A stretch of 37,472 nucleotides of DNA, from the NCBI GenBank assembly GCA_015064005.1, contig SVTA01000009.1, forward strand, positions 1-37,472, given 5' to 3'. The position numbers were made by a program, and so were the translations under genes. Source of the stretch: Oscillospiraceae bacterium. Its GTDB lineage: Bacteria; Bacillota; Clostridia; Oscillospirales; CAG-272. Each line of letters opens with the position of its first letter. Positions within the stretch are counted from its first letter, which is position 1. Below are positions 1 to 7,492 of the stretch, one piece after another. The notes beneath the pieces are model-generated. The model ran no database searches. It was not told the DNA's origin and saw nothing but the letters and a program-made list of their open reading frames with translations.

Positions 1-345
1 ACCTCCGTCACCATCGGGGATGGTGTGACTTCCATTGGCAACTATGCGTTCTACAATTGCACCGGTCTCACCTCCGTCACCATCGGGGATGGTGTGACTT
101 CCATTGGCGATTCTGCGTTCCGGGGGTGCCTTAGCCTCACATCCATCAACATTCCCGATGGTGTGACTTCCATTGGCAACTCTGCGTTCTACGGTTGCAC
201 TATCCTCACCTCCGTCACCATCGGGGATGGCGTGATTTCCATTGGCTATTCTGCGTTCCGCTTTTGCAGCAGTCTTACATCCATCAACATTCCAAATAGC
301 GTGACCAGTATTGCCAATTGGGCGTTTGATGATTCTGGAGTGGCC
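1..345 (+). repeat. Five tandem 69-bp coding repeats (BspA LRR units)
   Basis: Units begin at 1, 70, 139, 208 and 277, each 69 bp (23 codons). Units 1 and 2 are identical over their first 39 bases, and unit 4 differs from them there at only a few positions. Units 3 and 5 begin with a second variant (ACATCCATCAACATTCC). The alternation of near-identical variants suggests recent expansion or gene conversion within the array. The fifth unit is the most diverged and leads into the C-terminal module. Confidence 0.85.
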
Positions 346-561
346 GTTGTTTATTATACCGGTTCAGTAGAGGAGTGGCACAGCATTTCCATTCGTTCTG
401 AAAATTCGGATCTTTTCAAGGCTACCCGCTACTATTATAGCGAAACACTTCCCGTTGAGACGGGGAATTACTGGCACTGGGTAGATGGAAAGCCGGAAAT
501 TTGGTCGCAAACCATTGCGGAAAGAGAACCCGTCGATGATGTAGTAAGCGATCCCTTCTAA
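1..561 (+). CDS. BspA-like leucine-rich-repeat surface protein, 5'-truncated by the window edge
   Basis: The frame is open from base 1, so the start lies upstream of the window; 186 codons plus the stop are visible. The first ~115 residues are five 23-residue repeats of the BspA/Treponema pallidum LRR type (pattern TSVTIGDGVTSIGxxAFxxC). A C-terminal module follows, with VVYYTGSVEEW, then RYYYSE and GNYWHWVDGKPEIW, and the protein ends in an acidic tail. The gene downstream at 861 has the same C-terminal module, so the two are paralogues. BspA-type LRR proteins are usually secreted or surface-attached and mediate adhesion or protein binding; the ligand cannot be predicted here. Any signal peptide or anchor would lie outside the window. 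A strong terminator follows at 594. Confidence 0.85.
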   Translation, partial: TSVTIGDGVTSIGNYAFYNCTGLTSVTIGDGVTSIGDSAFRGCLSLTSINIPDGVTSIGNSAFYGCTILTSVTIGDGVISIGYSAFRFCSSLTSINIPNSVTSIANWAFDDSGVAVVYYTGSVEEWHSISIRSENSDLFKATRYYYSETLPVETGNYWHWVDGKPEIWSQTIAEREPVDDVVSDPF

Positions 562-593
562 AGAGCCATTACCGTAATGGCATTTGCAAAAGG

Positions 594-621
594 GGGACGC
601 ACCGCAGGGTGCGTCCCTTTT
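594..621 (+). terminator. Intrinsic terminator after the first BspA-like gene
   Basis: A perfect 10-bp stem, GGGACGCACC (594-603) pairing with GGTGCGTCCC (608-617), with loop GCAG, is followed by TTTT and more T-rich sequence. It lies 33 bases after the stop codon of the truncated BspA-like gene. Confidence 0.85.
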
Positions 622-646
622 GGCTTTTCCATTTTGCCAAAAACTA

Positions 647-675
647 TTGACAAGATGCCGAAAAAGTGCTATACT
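647..675 (+). promoter_or_regulatory. Sigma-A-type promoter upstream of the BspA-like lipoprotein
   Basis: The -35 is TTGACA (647-652), the spacer is 17 bp and the -10 is TATACT (670-675). The predicted transcription start is near 682, about 170-180 nt before the start codon, leaving a long untranslated leader that contains its own terminator. Confidence 0.75.
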
Positions 676-681
676 GAAGCT

Positions 682-840
682 GCGACACAAGTGTATAAGC
701 CAAAAAGCGGTATGCGTTTTACTCGGATAAAATGCATGCCTTGTTCCGTATATCGCTTTTTGATGACAGATTGCCGAAGCACTGTGTTGCCGCAATGGGG
801 CTTTGCATGGTTTGGTGCGCAGCTCCGCTGCGCACTTTTT
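682..840 (+). ncRNA. Structured leader or small RNA ending in an intrinsic terminator (candidate attenuator)
   Basis: Between the promoter at 647-675 and the lipoprotein start lie several potential hairpins. AAAAAGCGGTAT (702-713) can pair with ATATCGCTTTTT (750-761) with one G-U pair. Nested inside, GCGTTTTA (714-721) can pair with TAAAATGC (728-735). The segment ends in a perfect 9-bp hairpin plus T5 (815-840). This could be a 5' leader controlled by premature termination or an independent small RNA of about 155 nt. I did not recognise a known riboswitch consensus. The structure was inferred by eye. Confidence 0.45.
815..840 (+). terminator. Intrinsic terminator/attenuator just before the lipoprotein ribosome binding site
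   Basis: GTGCGCAGC (815-823) pairs perfectly with GCTGCGCAC (827-835) across loop TCC, and TTTTT follows at 836-840. It lies between the promoter and the gene, only 4 nt before the ribosome binding site AGGAAAGG (844-851). Unless it is bypassed, it should stop transcription before the coding region. Confidence 0.75.
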
Positions 841-860
841 CATAGGAAAGGATGAAGGAC

Positions 861-2048
861 ATGAAGAAACTGATCGTTGTACTGACCCTGCTGGCGTTGC
901 TTTTGCTTTGCGCCGGATGTCAGAAGCACACCCACACCTTTGGCGAATGGACGGTGGTCACCGCCGCCACCTGCACGACGGACGGAGAGCAAAAACGCAG
1001 CTGTGAATGCGGGGAGACCGAAACAGACGTGCTTGCCGCAGGACACGTTCCCGGCGATCCTGCCACCTGCACCGCAGCACAGATCTGCACTGTCTGCAAC
1101 GCGGAGCTGGCAGCTTCTTTCGGCCACGATTTTGTGGATTACGAGTGCACGCGCTGCGACGAAACGCAGTACAGCAAAGGTCTTGTCTTTGAGCTGAACC
1201 AGGACGGTGAAAGCTATGCCGTCAAGGGGATGGGCGACTGCACCGATACGCAGATCATTGTCCCCAGAACCCATGAAGGAAAGCCTGTGACGGCGATTGC
1301 GGGGGGTGCGTTTTGGTGTCAGAATACACTGCAGTCCGTTGTGATCTTGGACAGTGTTACGAGTGTTGGCAACATGGCATTTGCAGACTGCGAGGCGCTT
1401 ACCTCCGTTTCCTTACCCTCCGGACTTGAAAGCATCAGCGACAGTGTTTTTTCCGGTTGTACCAAGCTTCTTACCGTCAATATTCCGGACAGCGTTACCA
1501 CGATCGGCAGCGAAGCGTTCAACGGTTGCTCCCGCTTGAGATCCATCACGCTGCCGGATGGTGTAACCGGTATTGGCGCAAAGGCATTTGCAGGCTGCTC
1601 CGGTATTGGCTCCATCGCGATACCGGAAGGCGTTATTTGTATCAGTGACGGTGTGTTTAATAATTGCAGCAGCCTTGCCACCGTCACGCTTGGCAGCGCT
1701 GTCACCGACATTGGCGAGTTTGCCTTTTCCGGCTGCCATCGTCTGGTTTCGATCATGCTGCCGGAGAGTGTCAGTCGCATCGGCCCTTACGCCTTCTACG
1801 GCTGTAGCAGTCTGACCTCCCTGATGATCCCCAAGGGCGTTGCCAGCATTGGCTATTCGGCCGTTTCTTCCTGCAACGCCTTTGCAACCGTTTACTACGG
1901 TGGCACAGCGGAGCAGTGGACGGCGGTGCAGATCGGTATGGATAACAACCGCCTCAATTACGCTGCCCGCTATTACTACTCTGAAACCCGGCCCAGCGAG
2001 GCAGGGAACTACTGGCACTGGGTGGACAGCGTGCCCACAAAGTGGTGA
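861..2048 (+). CDS. BspA-like leucine-rich-repeat lipoprotein
   Basis: The protein has 395 residues if translation starts at ATG 861, which sits 9 nt after AGGAAAGG; an ATG at 852 abuts that site and is less likely. The N-terminus (MKKLIVVLTLLALLLLCAGC) is a lipoprotein signal peptide with a slightly atypical lipobox (C at -3). Residues ~22-95 form a Cys/His-rich region with THTFGEW, CxCGExE, two GH motifs, CTVC and CTRC, perhaps metal-binding. Then come about eight 23-residue BspA-type LRR units (for example LTSVSLPSGLESISDSVFSG). The C-terminal module (VYYGGTAEQW, RYYYSE, GNYWHWVD) is shared with the gene at 1-561. It is probably a surface-exposed adhesin or binding protein; its ligand is unknown. 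Expression is probably affected by the terminator at 815-840. Confidence 0.85.
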   Translation: MKKLIVVLTLLALLLLCAGCQKHTHTFGEWTVVTAATCTTDGEQKRSCECGETETDVLAAGHVPGDPATCTAAQICTVCNAELAASFGHDFVDYECTRCDETQYSKGLVFELNQDGESYAVKGMGDCTDTQIIVPRTHEGKPVTAIAGGAFWCQNTLQSVVILDSVTSVGNMAFADCEALTSVSLPSGLESISDSVFSGCTKLLTVNIPDSVTTIGSEAFNGCSRLRSITLPDGVTGIGAKAFAGCSGIGSIAIPEGVICISDGVFNNCSSLATVTLGSAVTDIGEFAFSGCHRLVSIMLPESVSRIGPYAFYGCSSLTSLMIPKGVASIGYSAVSSCNAFATVYYGGTAEQWTAVQIGMDNNRLNYAARYYYSETRPSEAGNYWHWVDSVPTKW

Positions 2049-2080
2049 GAGCGCTTTGATGTAAAATATGATCATTCACA

Positions 2081-2115
2081 AAGCGAGGGCGCCTTGGGCG
2101 TCCTCGCTTCTTTTT
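2081..2115 (+). terminator. Intrinsic terminator after the BspA-like lipoprotein
   Basis: GCGAGGGCGCC (2083-2093) pairs with GGCGTCCTCGC (2097-2107), one G-U pair, loop TTG, followed by TTCTTTTT. It separates the surface-protein genes from the housekeeping operon starting at pyrH. Confidence 0.85.
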
Positions 2116-2200
2116 GGCATTTTTCGGCGGTGCTGACGGGGCATTCTCGGGCGCATAAAAATAATATTATAAATTTATTGATATTTTTGCATTTTTCCCC

Positions 2201-2229
2201 TTTACAAAATGGGGAAAATGGAGTACAAT
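2201..2229 (+). promoter_or_regulatory. Promoter of the pyrH-frr-uppS-cdsA-dxr-rseP-ispG-polC cluster
   Basis: The -35 is TTTACA (2201-2206), the spacer 17 bp and the -10 TACAAT (2224-2229), within a very AT-rich intergenic stretch. The start codon of pyrH is 35 bp downstream. Confidence 0.7.
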
Positions 2230-2263
2230 ATATAGGAATAGAATTTTATATTTCGAGGTGTTT

Positions 2264-2974
2264 ATGGCTACTCCAAGATATAAGCGAATTTTGTTGAAGC
2301 TATCCGGCGAGGCACTGACCGCTCCCGGCAAAGGAATCCTTGATTTTGATTTCATCGCCAAGGTGGCAGAGGTGCTGAAGCGCTGCTATGACGAGGGCGT
2401 TGAGATCGGCGTGATCGTTGGCGCGGGCAACATCTGGCGCGGCAGGCAGGGCGGCAAAATGGACCGCAAGCAGGCCGACCATATGGGCATGCTGGCCACT
2501 GCCATCAACGCGCTGGCGCTGCAGGATGCTTTTCTTGCCGCTGGGATGGACGCCGTGGTGATGAGCGCCGTGGAGATGCGCGCCTTTGCCGATACCTTTA
2601 CCGTCAACGACGCCAATGCGGCGCTGAAGGCAGGACGCGTTGTGATCTTTGCCTGTGGTCTTGGTCAGCCCTTCTTCTCCACCGATACCGCCGCCGTGCT
2701 GCGCGCAGCGGAGATCGACGCGGATGCCGTGCTGATGGCCAAAAACATTGACGGTATCTACACCGCTGACCCCAAGGTAGATTCCACCGCCACTCGCTAC
2801 GATGAGATCACCTATAAGGAGGTTCTTGAGAAGGAGCTGAAGGCTCTTGATCTTTCCGCCACCACCTTCTGCATGGAAAACGATATTCGCTGCTACGCCT
2901 TTGCCCTCAACGATCCCGACAACATCTACCGGGTCGTGATGGGTGAGCATATTGGAACCGAGTTGCACCGCTGA
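2264..2974 (+). CDS. pyrH: UMP kinase
   Basis: The protein has 236 residues and phosphorylates UMP to UDP in the cytoplasm, the step after the UMP pathway encoded later in this window. It is an amino-acid-kinase-family protein with the N-terminal RILLKLSGEAL motif, the glycine-rich GVIVGAGNIWRG segment, the TGMLATAINALALQDA-like region (here MGMLATAINALALQDAF) and the C-terminal NIYRVVMGEHIGTEL. Length is normal. ATG 2264 is chosen because GAGGTG lies just upstream; an in-frame GTG at 2258 falls inside that site. It is the first gene of the core operon, with its own promoter and no rpsB-tsf upstream in the window. Confidence 0.95.
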   Translation: MATPRYKRILLKLSGEALTAPGKGILDFDFIAKVAEVLKRCYDEGVEIGVIVGAGNIWRGRQGGKMDRKQADHMGMLATAINALALQDAFLAAGMDAVVMSAVEMRAFADTFTVNDANAALKAGRVVIFACGLGQPFFSTDTAAVLRAAEIDADAVLMAKNIDGIYTADPKVDSTATRYDEITYKEVLEKELKALDLSATTFCMENDIRCYAFALNDPDNIYRVVMGEHIGTELHR

Positions 2975-3000
2975 AATACATATGAAAGTGAGAGTATATC

Positions 3001-3555
3001 ATGAAGCTGAACACCAAAGAGTTTGAAGAAAAAATGGGCAAGGCCATTTCCGTTCTTGAAAGCAATTTTGATACCATCCGTGTCGGCCAGGCCAACGCCG
3101 CCGTACTGAACCGCGTGAGCTTTGAGTATTACGGCTCTCCCACGCCCTTGACCTCCATGGCCGATATCCGTACTGCTGACGCGCGTACGCTGGTGATCAA
3201 GCCCTACGACGCCTCTACCCTTAAGGCAATGGAGAAGGCGATCCTTGCCTCCGACGTGGGCATTACTCCCAACAATGACGGCCAGGTGATCCGCCTCGCC
3301 TTCCCGCAGCTGACCGAGGAGCGCAGAAAGGATCTGTGCAAGCAGGTGCAGAAGATGGGCGAGGAGGCAAAGGTTGCCGTTCGTAATATTCGTCGCGATG
3401 CCAACGATCTTTGCAAGAAGATGGAGAAGGACGGCGATATGACCGAGGACGAGAGAAAGGCCTCTGAAAAGTCCGTGCAGGACCTCACCGATAAGTATAT
3501 CAAGCAGATCGATGCCTCCGTTGCCAAGAAGCAGCAGGACGTCATGGCCATCTGA
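3001..3555 (+). CDS. frr: Ribosome recycling factor
   Basis: The protein has 184 residues, the usual length. With EF-G it splits post-termination ribosomes. The sequence shows the family hallmarks: SNFDTIRVGQANAAVLNRV near the N-terminus, YYGSPTPL, the DART-like segment, and the C-terminal helix with VRNIRRDANDLCKKMEKDGDMTEDE. It lies 26 nt after pyrH, in the conserved pyrH-frr order. The ribosome binding site (GTGAGAG) is modest. Confidence 0.95.
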   Translation: MKLNTKEFEEKMGKAISVLESNFDTIRVGQANAAVLNRVSFEYYGSPTPLTSMADIRTADARTLVIKPYDASTLKAMEKAILASDVGITPNNDGQVIRLAFPQLTEERRKDLCKQVQKMGEEAKVAVRNIRRDANDLCKKMEKDGDMTEDERKASEKSVQDLTDKYIKQIDASVAKKQQDVMAI

Positions 3556-3561
3556 CAACGT

Positions 3562-3600
3562 GGGCGGCGGGACCCGGCAAAGGCCCTCCGCCCCCTTTCT
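3562..3600 (+). terminator. Possible weak terminator or processing hairpin between frr and uppS
   Basis: GGGCGGCGGG (3562-3571) can pair with CCCTCCGCCC (3584-3593) with one mismatch, followed by CCTTTCT. The T-run is poor, so partial termination or an mRNA-processing hairpin inside the operon is more likely than a full stop. Confidence 0.35.
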
Positions 3601-3620
3601 ATGAAGCTTGAGAGGTTTTT

Positions 3621-4328
3621 ATGTCTGAAAAAACGAACGAAACGGGAGCGACACCCGTTCTTCGCCATGTAGCCTTTATCATGGACGGCAACGGCCGCTG
3701 GGCCAAAAAGCGGGGGCTTCCCCGGGAACATGGCCATGCCTTCGGTGTCAAGGCCTTTCGCGCCATTGTAGACCATTGCGGCAGGCTGGGGCTTGAGGCG
3801 GCTACCTTTTACGCCTTTTCCACGGAAAATTGGAAGCGCCCGCCCCGCGAGGTCAATGCCATCATGAAGCTGATGGATACCTACCTTGGCGAATGTGAGA
3901 AAAAGCTGGATCAGTACGAATTCCGCATTTGCTTTTTGGGGGATAAATCGGCTTTTGATGACAAGAGAAGGGGAAGAATGGAGCGGCTGGAGGCATTGAC
4001 CCGCGACCGCACCCGTATACTCAATATTGCCCTGAATTACGGCGGGCGCAGCGAGCTTGTCACTGCCTGCAACCGTCTGCTTGCCGCAGGCAAGAAAAAT
4101 GTGACCGAGGCGGAGCTGAACGCGGCGCTGTACACGGCCGCAAGCCCCGACCCCGACTTGATCATCCGCACCGGCGGAGATCTGCGCATTTCCAACTTCC
4201 TGCTGTGGCAGGCCGCCTATGCGGAGCTGTATTTTACAGACGTGCTATGGCCGGATTTCGGCCCCGCGGAGTTGGATGCCGCCATTGCCGAATATTACAC
4301 GCGCAAGCGCCGTTTTGGCGGCGTTTGA
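3621..4328 (+). CDS. uppS: Isoprenyl (undecaprenyl diphosphate) synthase
   Basis: The protein has 235 residues. This cis-prenyltransferase condenses isopentenyl diphosphate onto farnesyl diphosphate to make the C55 lipid carrier for cell-wall synthesis. Visible motifs are HVAFIMDGNGRWAKKRG with the catalytic Asp, TFYAFSTENWKRP, LNYGGRSELV and the C-terminal DPDLIIRTGGDLRISNFLLWQ and FTDVLWPDF. AGAGG lies upstream of ATG 3621. The gene sits before cdsA and with the MEP-pathway genes dxr and ispG that supply its substrate. Confidence 0.95.
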   Translation: MSEKTNETGATPVLRHVAFIMDGNGRWAKKRGLPREHGHAFGVKAFRAIVDHCGRLGLEAATFYAFSTENWKRPPREVNAIMKLMDTYLGECEKKLDQYEFRICFLGDKSAFDDKRRGRMERLEALTRDRTRILNIALNYGGRSELVTACNRLLAAGKKNVTEAELNAALYTAASPDPDLIIRTGGDLRISNFLLWQAAYAELYFTDVLWPDFGPAELDAAIAEYYTRKRRFGGV

Positions 4329-4351
4329 GCCGATTTTGGAGGATTTTAACG

Positions 4352-5206
4352 ATGAAGACCCGGATCATCACAGCCGTGATCGCCGTTTTGGGTATTTTCC
4401 CATTTTTCTGGTTTTCCGCGCCTGTGGAGCCCACGAACATTTTGAATTATGCGTTTCCGTTGCTGATCTCTCTCATTTCTCTGTTTTCCGTGTGGGAGCT
4501 GCTCCACGGTCTTTCACTTGACAAGAATTATTTCGTCAGCGTGCCGTTTTATCTTGCGTCCTTCTGCTTTCCGATGCTGGCGCGCGTGATGAGACAGGAT
4601 CTCCACGCCTACCGACAGATCGCGATTTTTTCCGTGCTTGCCATTGCCATCTACCTTTTTGCCGTGATGGTCTTTCAATTTGGAAAGCTGGATACCGGCA
4701 AGATCGGCCTTGCCTTTATGACCTCTGCTTACATTGTGGGTGCCAACGCCGGCGTGATCGTGCTGCGTGACGTACCGCAGTTTGGCAGATACCTGTTCCT
4801 GATCCCCTTTGTATTTGCTTGGGTAACGGACAGCTGCGCTTACTTTGCCGGACGCCTGTTTGGCAAGCATAAGCTGATCCCGCGGGTCAGTCCTAAAAAG
4901 ACGGTGGAGGGTGCCGTGGGCGGCTTTGTCTGCTGTGCACTGACCACGCTGCTGTACGGCTTTGTGGTCGCGCGCTGCTTCCACGTGACCCCCAATTACC
5001 TGGTGCTGGGCATCAGCGGCCTTGTTATCGGTGTCGTATCGCAGATCGGTGATCTGATGATGTCCGCCATCAAGCGCCAGCAGGGTATCAAGGATTTTGG
5101 CTGGATGCTGCCGGGACACGGCGGTATGCTGGATCGCTTTGATTCCAGCATGGCCGTAACGGTGCTGGTGCTGATCGTTTCTACCTATTTCCCCTTTTTC
5201 TACTGA
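4352..5206 (+). CDS. cdsA: Phosphatidate cytidylyltransferase
   Basis: The protein has 284 residues from ATG 4352, placed 9 nt after TGGAGG; the open frame extends upstream into uppS but without a ribosome binding site. It makes CDP-diacylglycerol from phosphatidic acid and CTP at the membrane. It is very hydrophobic, with about eight predicted membrane segments, and ends with the family signature SAIKRQQGIKDFGWMLPGHG followed by GMLDRFDS. It lies between uppS and dxr, with one base between its stop and the dxr start. Confidence 0.95.
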   Translation: MKTRIITAVIAVLGIFPFFWFSAPVEPTNILNYAFPLLISLISLFSVWELLHGLSLDKNYFVSVPFYLASFCFPMLARVMRQDLHAYRQIAIFSVLAIAIYLFAVMVFQFGKLDTGKIGLAFMTSAYIVGANAGVIVLRDVPQFGRYLFLIPFVFAWVTDSCAYFAGRLFGKHKLIPRVSPKKTVEGAVGGFVCCALTTLLYGFVVARCFHVTPNYLVLGISGLVIGVVSQIGDLMMSAIKRQQGIKDFGWMLPGHGGMLDRFDSSMAVTVLVLIVSTYFPFFY

Positions 5207-5207
5207 T

Positions 5208-6362
5208 ATGAATGCTAATTTTCCAAGTACGATCATTTTGGGCTCCACCGGCTCCGTCGGTGAACAGGCGCTTGATGTTGCCCGTCAGCACGCCATACCG
5301 ATAAAGGCGCTTTCCGCCAACAAAAGCTGGCAGCGTGTGGCTGAGCAGGCAAGGGAATTCCGGCCGCAGGCCGTTGCCATGAGCGATGAGACCGCTGCCA
5401 CTTCGCTGCGCACAGCACTGGCGGATACCCCGATCCGCGTTTACGGCGGTGAGGCAGGGGTGCTTGAAATGATCGCCGATACCGAGGCAGAATTTGCCGT
5501 CAATGCCATTTTAGGCGAGGCGGGGCTTGCCCCCACCCTTGCTGTGCTGCGCTCCGGAAAGCACTTGGCGCTGGCCAACAAGGAGTCTCTGGTGGTGGCC
5601 GGCGATATCGTGATGGCGGAGGCAAGGGAACGCGGTCTGCGCATTACACCGGTAGACAGTGAGCACTGCGCCATTGACCAGTGCCTGCGTGCCGGCGCCC
5701 ACGGCGAGATCAAAAAGCTGATCCTGACCGCCTCCGGCGGCCCCTTTTTCGGCAAAAAAAGAGCCGATCTTACCGATATTACCGTCGATCAGACGCTGGC
5801 GCACCCCACCTGGCAAATGGGCGCCAAGATCACCGTGGATTCCGCTACCCTGATGAACAAGGGCTTTGAGGTGATCGAGGCGGCGCACCTGTTTGGGCTG
5901 GACGCCTCTAAAATCGACGTGGTGGTGCACCGCGAGAGCATAATCCACTCGATGGTCGAGTATATTGATAATAGCGTGATCGCCCAGATGTCGGTGCCGG
6001 ATATGCGTCTTTGCGTGCAGTACGCGCTGACCTCACCCCGCCGCACCGCTGCGGTAATCCCACCCCTCGATCTTGTCAAGGCGGGCAAGCTGACCTTTGC
6101 GGAGCCCGATGGCGAAACCTTTCCGCTTCTGCCGCTGGCAAAGCGGATGCTGGCGCTTGGCGGCGGCGCTCCCGCCGCGCTGAATGCGGCCAACGAGGTC
6201 GCCGTTGCGGCTTTTCTGCAGCACCGCATTTCGCTGCTGTCACTGTTTGACGTTGTGCTGCGCGTGACCGAGGATATGCCGCACGCGGCAAAAGCCGTGA
6301 GCCTGCAGGAGATCCTCGACGCAGACCGCGAGGCGAGAGAGCGCGCGCTTGCACTGATTTGA
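5208..6362 (+). CDS. dxr: 1-deoxy-D-xylulose 5-phosphate reductoisomerase
   Basis: The protein has 384 residues and catalyses the NADPH-dependent conversion of DXP to MEP, the first committed step of the MEP isoprenoid pathway. Visible motifs are the nucleotide-binding GSTGSVGEQALDV at the N-terminus, LANKESLVVAG, the metal/substrate segment PVDSEHCAIDQCL (most relatives have SEHSAIFQ, so a slight variant), TASGGPF and ATLMNKGFEVIEAAHLF. The ATG follows the cdsA stop by one base, so translation is probably coupled. Confidence 0.95.
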   Translation: MNANFPSTIILGSTGSVGEQALDVARQHAIPIKALSANKSWQRVAEQAREFRPQAVAMSDETAATSLRTALADTPIRVYGGEAGVLEMIADTEAEFAVNAILGEAGLAPTLAVLRSGKHLALANKESLVVAGDIVMAEARERGLRITPVDSEHCAIDQCLRAGAHGEIKKLILTASGGPFFGKKRADLTDITVDQTLAHPTWQMGAKITVDSATLMNKGFEVIEAAHLFGLDASKIDVVVHRESIIHSMVEYIDNSVIAQMSVPDMRLCVQYALTSPRRTAAVIPPLDLVKAGKLTFAEPDGETFPLLPLAKRMLALGGGAPAALNAANEVAVAAFLQHRISLLSLFDVVLRVTEDMPHAAKAVSLQEILDADREARERALALI

Positions 6363-6391
6363 ATTTCGTTTTGTTACAAGGAGATGTTACG

Positions 6392-7492
6392 TTGACCTTC
6401 CTTTATATTTTGCTGGCCATTTTTTCCTTCGGTGTGATGATCATGATCCACGAGCTTGGCCATTTTCTTGTCGCCCGCGCCTGCGGCGTCGGCATTCATG
6501 AATTTTCGCTGGGCATGGGCCCTCGCCTGATTTCCAAAAAGGGAAATCAGTGGCGCTTTTTCTTTACAAAGGTAACGGAGGCGGAGGAAGCCGAGATCCC
6601 TCCGCGCTCAGACGGTCTTCCCGTGACCGAATATTCGCTGCGCCTGCTCCCCATCGGCGGCTTCGTCAGTATGGTGGGCGAGGATGAGGAGACGAATGAT
6701 CCCCACGCGCTTTGCAACAAAAAAGCATGGCAGCGCATGCTGATTATGGGCGCCGGCGCCACAATGAACCTGCTGCTGGGGCTGATTTTGTCCATTGTGC
6801 TGGTCTGCATTTCTCCCCAGATTCCCTCAACCACCGTTGACAGCTTCCGCGAGGGCGCAACCAGCTCTGCCGCCGGTCTGCAGGCCGGTGACGTGATCAC
6901 CCACGTCAACGGTGTGCGCGTCTTTTCCGGCAACGAGCTGAACTACGAGATCATATATAACGGCTACAAGCCCGTTGATCTTACCGTGAAGCGTGACGGC
7001 GAGGTGAAGGTGCTGGAGGATGTGATCTTTCCCACGGAGGAGTCCGAGGGTGTGGTGTTTGGCGTGTTTGATTTTTACGTGCTGCCGGAGGCAAAGACCC
7101 CCGGAAACGTGATCAAGCAGAGCTTTACCAGAGCCGCCTCCATGGTGAAAATGGTATTCGACTCGCTGTTTGACCTGATTACCGGTAGATTTGGCCTTGA
7201 TGCCATGTCCGGCCCCGTCGGTGTGACGGAGGGAATGGTAACGGCAGCCAAGATCGGCCCGGAGAGCTTTTTGTATCTCGTGGCGGTGATCACCGTCAAT
7301 CTTGGCATTTTCAATCTGCTGCCGATTCCGGCGCTGGATGGCGGACGACTCTTTTTCCTGCTGATCGAGGCGATCATCCGTCGTCCCATCAACAAAAATG
7401 TGGAAGGATATATTCATTTTGCGGGGATCCTGCTGCTCTTTCTTTTGATGGCACTGATCCTCTGCAAGGATGTTGTCAAGCTGTTTATATGA
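6392..7492 (+). CDS. rseP: RseP-family site-2 zinc metalloprotease
   Basis: The protein has 366 residues if the start is TTG 6392, which lies 8 nt after AAGGAG (6378-6383). An earlier in-frame TTG at 6359 overlaps dxr and lacks a good site. It is an intramembrane protease that cleaves single-pass substrates such as anti-sigma factors or signal-peptide remnants. It has the zinc motif HELGH at residues 20-24 in the first membrane helix, a central PDZ domain (around TSSAAGLQAGDVITHVNGV), and the C-terminal NLLPIPALDGGRLFF motif with the third metal ligand Asp. The gene overlaps ispG by ATGA. Confidence 0.92.
   Translation: MTFLYILLAIFSFGVMIMIHELGHFLVARACGVGIHEFSLGMGPRLISKKGNQWRFFFTKVTEAEEAEIPPRSDGLPVTEYSLRLLPIGGFVSMVGEDEETNDPHALCNKKAWQRMLIMGAGATMNLLLGLILSIVLVCISPQIPSTTVDSFREGATSSAAGLQAGDVITHVNGVRVFSGNELNYEIIYNGYKPVDLTVKRDGEVKVLEDVIFPTEESEGVVFGVFDFYVLPEAKTPGNVIKQSFTRAASMVKMVFDSLFDLITGRFGLDAMSGPVGVTEGMVTAAKIGPESFLYLVAVITVNLGIFNLLPIPALDGGRLFFLLIEAIIRRPINKNVEGYIHFAGILLLFLLMALILCKDVVKLFI

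Noticed and set aside
1-345. Regular 69-bp repeats as a possible CRISPR array
   Set aside because: There are no unique spacers; the repeats are in frame, 23 codons long, and encode BspA-type LRR units.
682-840. Leader as a cyclic-di-GMP, preQ1 or other known riboswitch
   Set aside because: None of the conserved core sequences I know could be placed by eye. It is kept only as an unclassified structured leader.
577-1006. Short plus-strand open frames at 577-855 and 803-1006
   Set aside because: They cross a terminator, a promoter and another terminator, have no ribosome binding site and show no protein-like composition.
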